DNA of 9,318 nt from Deltaproteobacteria bacterium (GTDB taxonomy: Bacteria; Myxococcota_A; UBA796; UBA2385): NCBI GenBank assembly GCA_015489145.1, contig WGAH01000066.1, positions 1 through 9,318 on the forward strand, written 5' to 3'. The notes beneath the pieces are model-generated. The model did no database searches. It was not told the origin of the DNA and worked only from the letters and a program-made list of their open reading frames with translations. Shown piece by piece: positions 6,502 through 9,318 of the stretch; positions within the stretch are counted from its first letter, which is position 1; each line of letters starts with the position of its first letter. The translations under genes were made by a program, and so were the position numbers.

Positions 6502-8757
6502 GTGATCGCCCTGCTCCTCGCCGCCTGGATCGCCTGCGCCGCCACCGCTCCCGCGCCGCCGGGCGCGCCGCCCCGTCGCCCGGAGGTGGCCCGGGCCCTG
6601 GCGGAGGCCGCGGCGGCCGAGGCCCCGCCCTTCCACACCCGGCACCTCGACGCCGAGGGGCGGCCGCGCTTCACCAACCGCCTCGTCCTCGAGAGCAGCC
6701 CCTACCTGCGCCAGCACGCCCACAACCCGGTGGACTGGCGCCCGTGGGGCGAGGCGGCCTTCGCGCTGGCCCGGGAGCTCGGCCGGCCGGTGTTCCTCAG
6801 CGTGGGCTACGCCACCTGCCACTGGTGCCACGTCATGGCGGAGGAGTCCTTCGAGGACCTCGAGATCGCCCGCCTGATCAACGCCCGCTACGTCGCGATC
6901 AAGGTGGATCGCGAGGAGCTTCCCGACGTGGACGCGGCGTACATGGCCGCCGTGCGGGCGGCGACCGGGGGCGGGGGCTGGCCGATGACCCTGTGGCTCA
7001 CGCCGGACGGCGAGCCCTTCTACGCCGACACCTTCATCCCCGCCCGGGACGGCGACCGCGGGGCGCGGGTGGGGCTGCTCACGCTCCTCGCGAAGCTCGC
7101 GGACGCCTGGGCGGAGGACCCGGAGGGCGTGCGGGAGACGGCGGCGCGCGTCGCGGCGCGGGTGAAGGCCGACCTCGCCGCCGACCTGGCGGGCGCCCTG
7201 CCCGGCGAGGATGCCCTCGACCGGGCCGACGCCGCGATTCGCCGGAGCTACGACCCGCTCCACGGCGGCGTGCGCGGGCGCCACAAGTTCCCGAGCAGCC
7301 TGCCGCTGCGCTACCTGCTCGCCGAGAGCCGGCGCACCGGGGCCGAGGACCTGCGCGGCATGGCCCGGACCACCCTCGACGCGATGGCCGCCGGCGGCAT
7401 TCGCGACCAGCTCGGCGGCGGCTTCCACCGCTACGCGACCGAGCCGACGTGGACCGTGCCCCACTTCGAGCGCATGCTCTACGACAACGCCATCCTGGCG
7501 CGCATCTACGTCGAGAGCTGGCTCGCCGGCGGCCCCGGGGCCCACCGGGAGGTGGCCGAGGGGGTGCTCGCCTTTCTCGACGACGTGCTCGGGGACCCGG
7601 CCGGGGGGTTCCGCTCGGCCACCGACGCCGACAGCCCGGGACCGGACGGAGCCCCCGCCGAGGGGCGCTACTTCACCTGGACCCCGGCCGAGGTGCGCGC
7701 CGCCGCGGGGGCCGACGCCGCGGTGGCCCTGGCCTGGTACGACGTGGACGAGGACGGCGAGGTGGACGGCCGCAGCGTGCTGACGGCCCGGCACAGCCCC
7801 GAGGAGCTCGGCCGCCGGCTCGACCTGGCGCCCGAGGCGGTGGAAGCCGCGGTGGCGCGGGCCGCGTCGGCGATGCGGGCCGCGCGGGATCGCCGTGCGC
7901 CCCCGGCCGTGGACGACAAGGTGATCGCCGCCTGGAACGGCCTGGCGATCTCGGCCTTCGCCGTCGCCGGACGGGCGCTGGACGACCCCGCCCTCGTCGA
8001 GCGGGCCGAGCGGGCCGCCGCCTTCGTGCTGGACCGCATGGTGGCGGCCGACGGCGGCGAGGCCCGCCTGCGCCGGAGCTGGCGGGCCGGCCGGGCGGCC
8101 CACCCGGCGATGCTGGAAGACCAGGCCTTCGTCGCCGCCGGCCTCCTCGACCTGTTCGAGGCCACCGCCGACCGGCGCTGGCTCGACGCGGCGCGGGAGC
8201 GGGCCGAGGCGGTGGAGCGCCGCTACGCCCGGCCCGAGGGCGGCTGGTTCCGCACCCCCGACGACGCCCCCGTGGTGCTGGCGCGCCCGCTGCCGGATCC
8301 GGGCGGCCCCACGCCGTTCCCGGCGGCGGTGATGATCGAGGACGAGCTGCGCCTCGCCGAGCTGACCGGCGACGAGCGCTGGCGGCGCCGGGCCGAGGCG
8401 GGCCTGCGCTCGGTGGGCGGCCTGCTGGCCCGGGCCCCGGCGGCGGCGCCCGAGGCGCTCCTCGCCCTGGACCGGGCCCGCGCCGGGGCCGCCGAGATCG
8501 TCGTCGTCGGCCCCACCCCCGCGAGCCGCCGGCCCTTCGTCGAGGCCGCCCTGAGGTCGGCCCCGCGCCACCGGGTGATCCTCGACCTCCCGGAGGACCG
8601 CGCCGCCGCGCTGGCCGATGCCGTCCCGCTGGTCGCGGGCAAGGTCGCCCGGGACGGGCTTCCCACCGCCTACCTCTGCCGGAACTTCACCTGCGGCCCG
8701 CCCGCCACCGACCTCGCCGCCTGGCGAGCCCTCCTCGCCGCCGACGCCGCCCGGTAG
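6502..8757 (+). CDS. Thioredoxin-like DUF255 / SPATA20 (YyaL) family protein
   Basis: 751 residues from GTG 6502, preferred because GAGG (6490-6493) lies 8 nt upstream; GTG 6493 is the alternative, and an in-frame TAG at 6469 rules out longer forms. Family signatures are abundant: NRLVLESSPYLRQHAHNPVDW (59-79, divided here as NRL..SPYL..NPVDW), CHWC (106-109) as the thioredoxin-type C-x-x-C, GGWP, GGGFHRY (from 305) followed by VPHFERMLYDN, DADS, WNGL (from 478) and C726-RNFT-C731 near the end. The N-terminal part is a thioredoxin fold (DsbH-like, Pfam PF03190) and the rest a glycosidase-like (alpha/alpha)6 barrel. Length is slightly above the usual, owing to an N-terminal extension with a short hydrophobic stretch ending at C12 (IALLLAAWIAC). 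This could be a weak signal or lipoprotein peptide, but it lacks positive residues before it. The biochemical role of the family is unsettled. It is probably transcribed apart from the NACHT operon. Confidence 0.95.
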   Translation: MIALLLAAWIACAATAPAPPGAPPRRPEVARALAEAAAAEAPPFHTRHLDAEGRPRFTNRLVLESSPYLRQHAHNPVDWRPWGEAAFALARELGRPVFLSVGYATCHWCHVMAEESFEDLEIARLINARYVAIKVDREELPDVDAAYMAAVRAATGGGGWPMTLWLTPDGEPFYADTFIPARDGDRGARVGLLTLLAKLADAWAEDPEGVRETAARVAARVKADLAADLAGALPGEDALDRADAAIRRSYDPLHGGVRGRHKFPSSLPLRYLLAESRRTGAEDLRGMARTTLDAMAAGGIRDQLGGGFHRYATEPTWTVPHFERMLYDNAILARIYVESWLAGGPGAHREVAEGVLAFLDDVLGDPAGGFRSATDADSPGPDGAPAEGRYFTWTPAEVRAAAGADAAVALAWYDVDEDGEVDGRSVLTARHSPEELGRRLDLAPEAVEAAVARAASAMRAARDRRAPPAVDDKVIAAWNGLAISAFAVAGRALDDPALVERAERAAAFVLDRMVAADGGEARLRRSWRAGRAAHPAMLEDQAFVAAGLLDLFEATADRRWLDAARERAEAVERRYARPEGGWFRTPDDAPVVLARPLPDPGGPTPFPAAVMIEDELRLAELTGDERWRRRAEAGLRSVGGLLARAPAAAPEALLALDRARAGAAEIVVVGPTPASRRPFVEAALRSAPRHRVILDLPEDRAAALADAVPLVAGKVARDGLPTAYLCRNFTCGPPATDLAAWRALLAADAAR

Positions 8758-8763
8758 CCGGGC
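8749..8763. terminator. Hairpin over the stop codon between convergent genes
   Basis: GCCCGG-TAG-CCGGGC is a perfect 6-bp stem centred on the stop codon of the DUF255 gene, 6 nt from the stop of the convergent minus-strand gene. A hairpin here could act in both directions. There is no T tract, and a competing CCGCCC/GGGCGG stem (8763-8768, 8779-8784) overlaps it. Confidence 0.3.
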
Positions 8764-8769
8764 CGCCCC

Positions 8770-9144
8770 TCACCGCTCGGGCGGGGGGTCGGCGGCGAGG
8801 GCGTGGCGGGTCCAGAAGGCGATGCTGTCGTCGATGGCGTCGAGGGGAATGTCCGGGTCGTGGATCTCCCGGGGCGCCGGGCGGCCGGCGTAGAGGGTGA
8901 TCAGCCGCAGCTCGCCGCTCGCCTCCCGGCGGAGCCAGGCGGTGAAGTCGGGGGTCGGCACCGGCTCGGCGGCGACGAGGTGGGAGGGGACCCGGCGGCC
9001 CGGTCGGCGGCCCCACCAGGCGCGCTGTCCCGGTTCCAGGGCGACGAGGCGCGACCAGCCGACCGGGCGGTCGAGCTGCCCGGTGACGGCGAAGGCCTCG
9101 CCGGGCGGCGGTTTTCCTGGGAGCGCGCGCACCTGCGGGCGCAC
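8770..9144 (-). CDS. Hypothetical protein, 5' end disturbed by an inverted repeat
   Basis: The frame on the minus strand ends at 8770-8772, convergent with the DUF255 gene at a 12-nt gap. As the sequence stands, a GTG at 9144 gives 124 residues, without a good ribosome binding site. Codon third positions are almost all G or C from 8770 to 9108, but the next codons upstream (CCA GGA AAA) are not. That change falls exactly at the boundary of the 102-bp inverted repeat (9108/9109), so the real coding region here is probably 8770-9108, with the true upstream part displaced to the plus strand at 9109-9216. The visible protein has a Trp- and Pro-containing segment (VGWSRLVALEPGQRAWWGRR) and an acidic end (DIPLDAIDDSIAFWTRHALA). 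I recognise no family. No signal peptide or membrane segment is seen in this part. Confidence 0.6.
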   Translation of the reverse strand: MRPQVRALPGKPPPGEAFAVTGQLDRPVGWSRLVALEPGQRAWWGRRPGRRVPSHLVAAEPVPTPDFTAWLRREASGELRLITLYAGRPAPREIHDPDIPLDAIDDSIAFWTRHALAADPPPER

Positions 9145-9318
9145 CTGGCCGATCTCGCCGTGCCCCTCGACGCGCTCCTCGCCGAGGTGGTCGCCCGCCT
9201 GCCGGTTCCCGAGCCCCCGCCCGGCGAGGCCTTCGCCGTCACCGGGCAGCTCGACCGCCCGGTCGGCTGGTCGCGCCTCGTCGCCCTGGAACCGGGACAG
9301 CGCGCCTGGTGGGGCCGC
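9007..9318. repeat. Perfect 102-bp inverted repeat reaching the window end
   Basis: The arms at 9007-9108 and 9217-9318 are exact reverse complements (each base at x pairs with 18325-x), with a 108-bp spacer at 9109-9216. The match stops abruptly at 9108/9217 and is still running at the last base of the window, so its outer limit is unknown. It looks more like a fold-back junction than a mobile-element terminus: there are no target duplications or transposase. Confidence 0.95.
9109..9318 (+). CDS. Displaced 5' part of the same hypothetical gene, partial
   Basis: The plus-strand frame from 9109 to the window end (70 codons) is open and strongly G/C at third positions. It reads a helical stretch (WERAHLRAHLADLAVPLDAL, 9118-9177) straight into the right arm of the inverted repeat, in the same codon phase as the minus-strand gene at 8770-9108. 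Joining 36 codons of spacer, 34 of arm and 78 further residues gives one continuous protein of at least 148 residues. This is the expected result if the window folds back on itself near 9108. Its own start codon is not visible. Confidence 0.45.

Noticed and set aside
5860..8571. 903-codon minus-strand ORF opposite the DUF255 gene
   Set aside because: The plus strand encodes an unmistakable conserved family there; the antisense product is Gly/Arg/Pro-rich without any motif.
9007..9318. Terminal inverted repeats of an insertion sequence
   Set aside because: The 108-bp interior has no transposase, no target-site duplication is visible, and both arms are coding sequence of one gene in matching phase.

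Overview
This is a very GC-rich window with almost every coding third position G or C. Together with a SPATA20/DUF255-type protein and an ECF-like sigma factor, this suggests a high-GC Gram-negative-type bacterium, for example Myxococcota or another former deltaproteobacterial lineage. The assignment is an inference and is not diagnostic.

Left edge (1-661): the C-terminal part of a protein resembling type III CRISPR ancillary CARF-HEPN nucleases (Csx1/Csm6, TM1812-like). It carries an intact R-x4-H HEPN ribonuclease motif; the predicted sensor half lies outside the window. A roughly 400 bp non-coding gap follows. It holds two strong GC hairpins and an unusual family of four 20-bp repeat units, two in each orientation, with fixed ends and a variable G/C core.

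Centre (1066-6419): four tightly coupled same-strand genes with 4-nt overlap, 1-nt gap and 1-nt overlap junctions. They encode a sigma-70-family-like factor with two C-x3-C pairs, a 270-aa protein with a possible four-cysteine metal site, a 317-aa helical/beta two-part protein, and a 997-aa NACHT/STAND NTPase with intact Walker A and B motifs and a long helical C-terminus. I recognise no effector in the NTPase. The operon looks like a signal-responsive NTPase (NLR-like) module with its own transcription factor. Next to a CRISPR-type HEPN protein, it is a credible candidate for an undescribed defence or stress module, although its function is inferred only from architecture and neighbourhood.

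Right part (6502-8757): a confidently recognised thioredoxin-like DUF255 / (alpha/alpha)6-barrel protein (YyaL/SPATA20 family), probably an ordinary neighbour. It converges on a short minus-strand hypothetical gene (8770-9108 and beyond).

Right edge (9007-9318): a perfect 102-bp inverted repeat with a 108-bp spacer runs to the last base of the window. Codon phase and codon use suggest a fold-back (assembly or amplification chimera, or a true inversion). The 5' part of the minus-strand gene appears to lie on the plus strand at 9109-9216.
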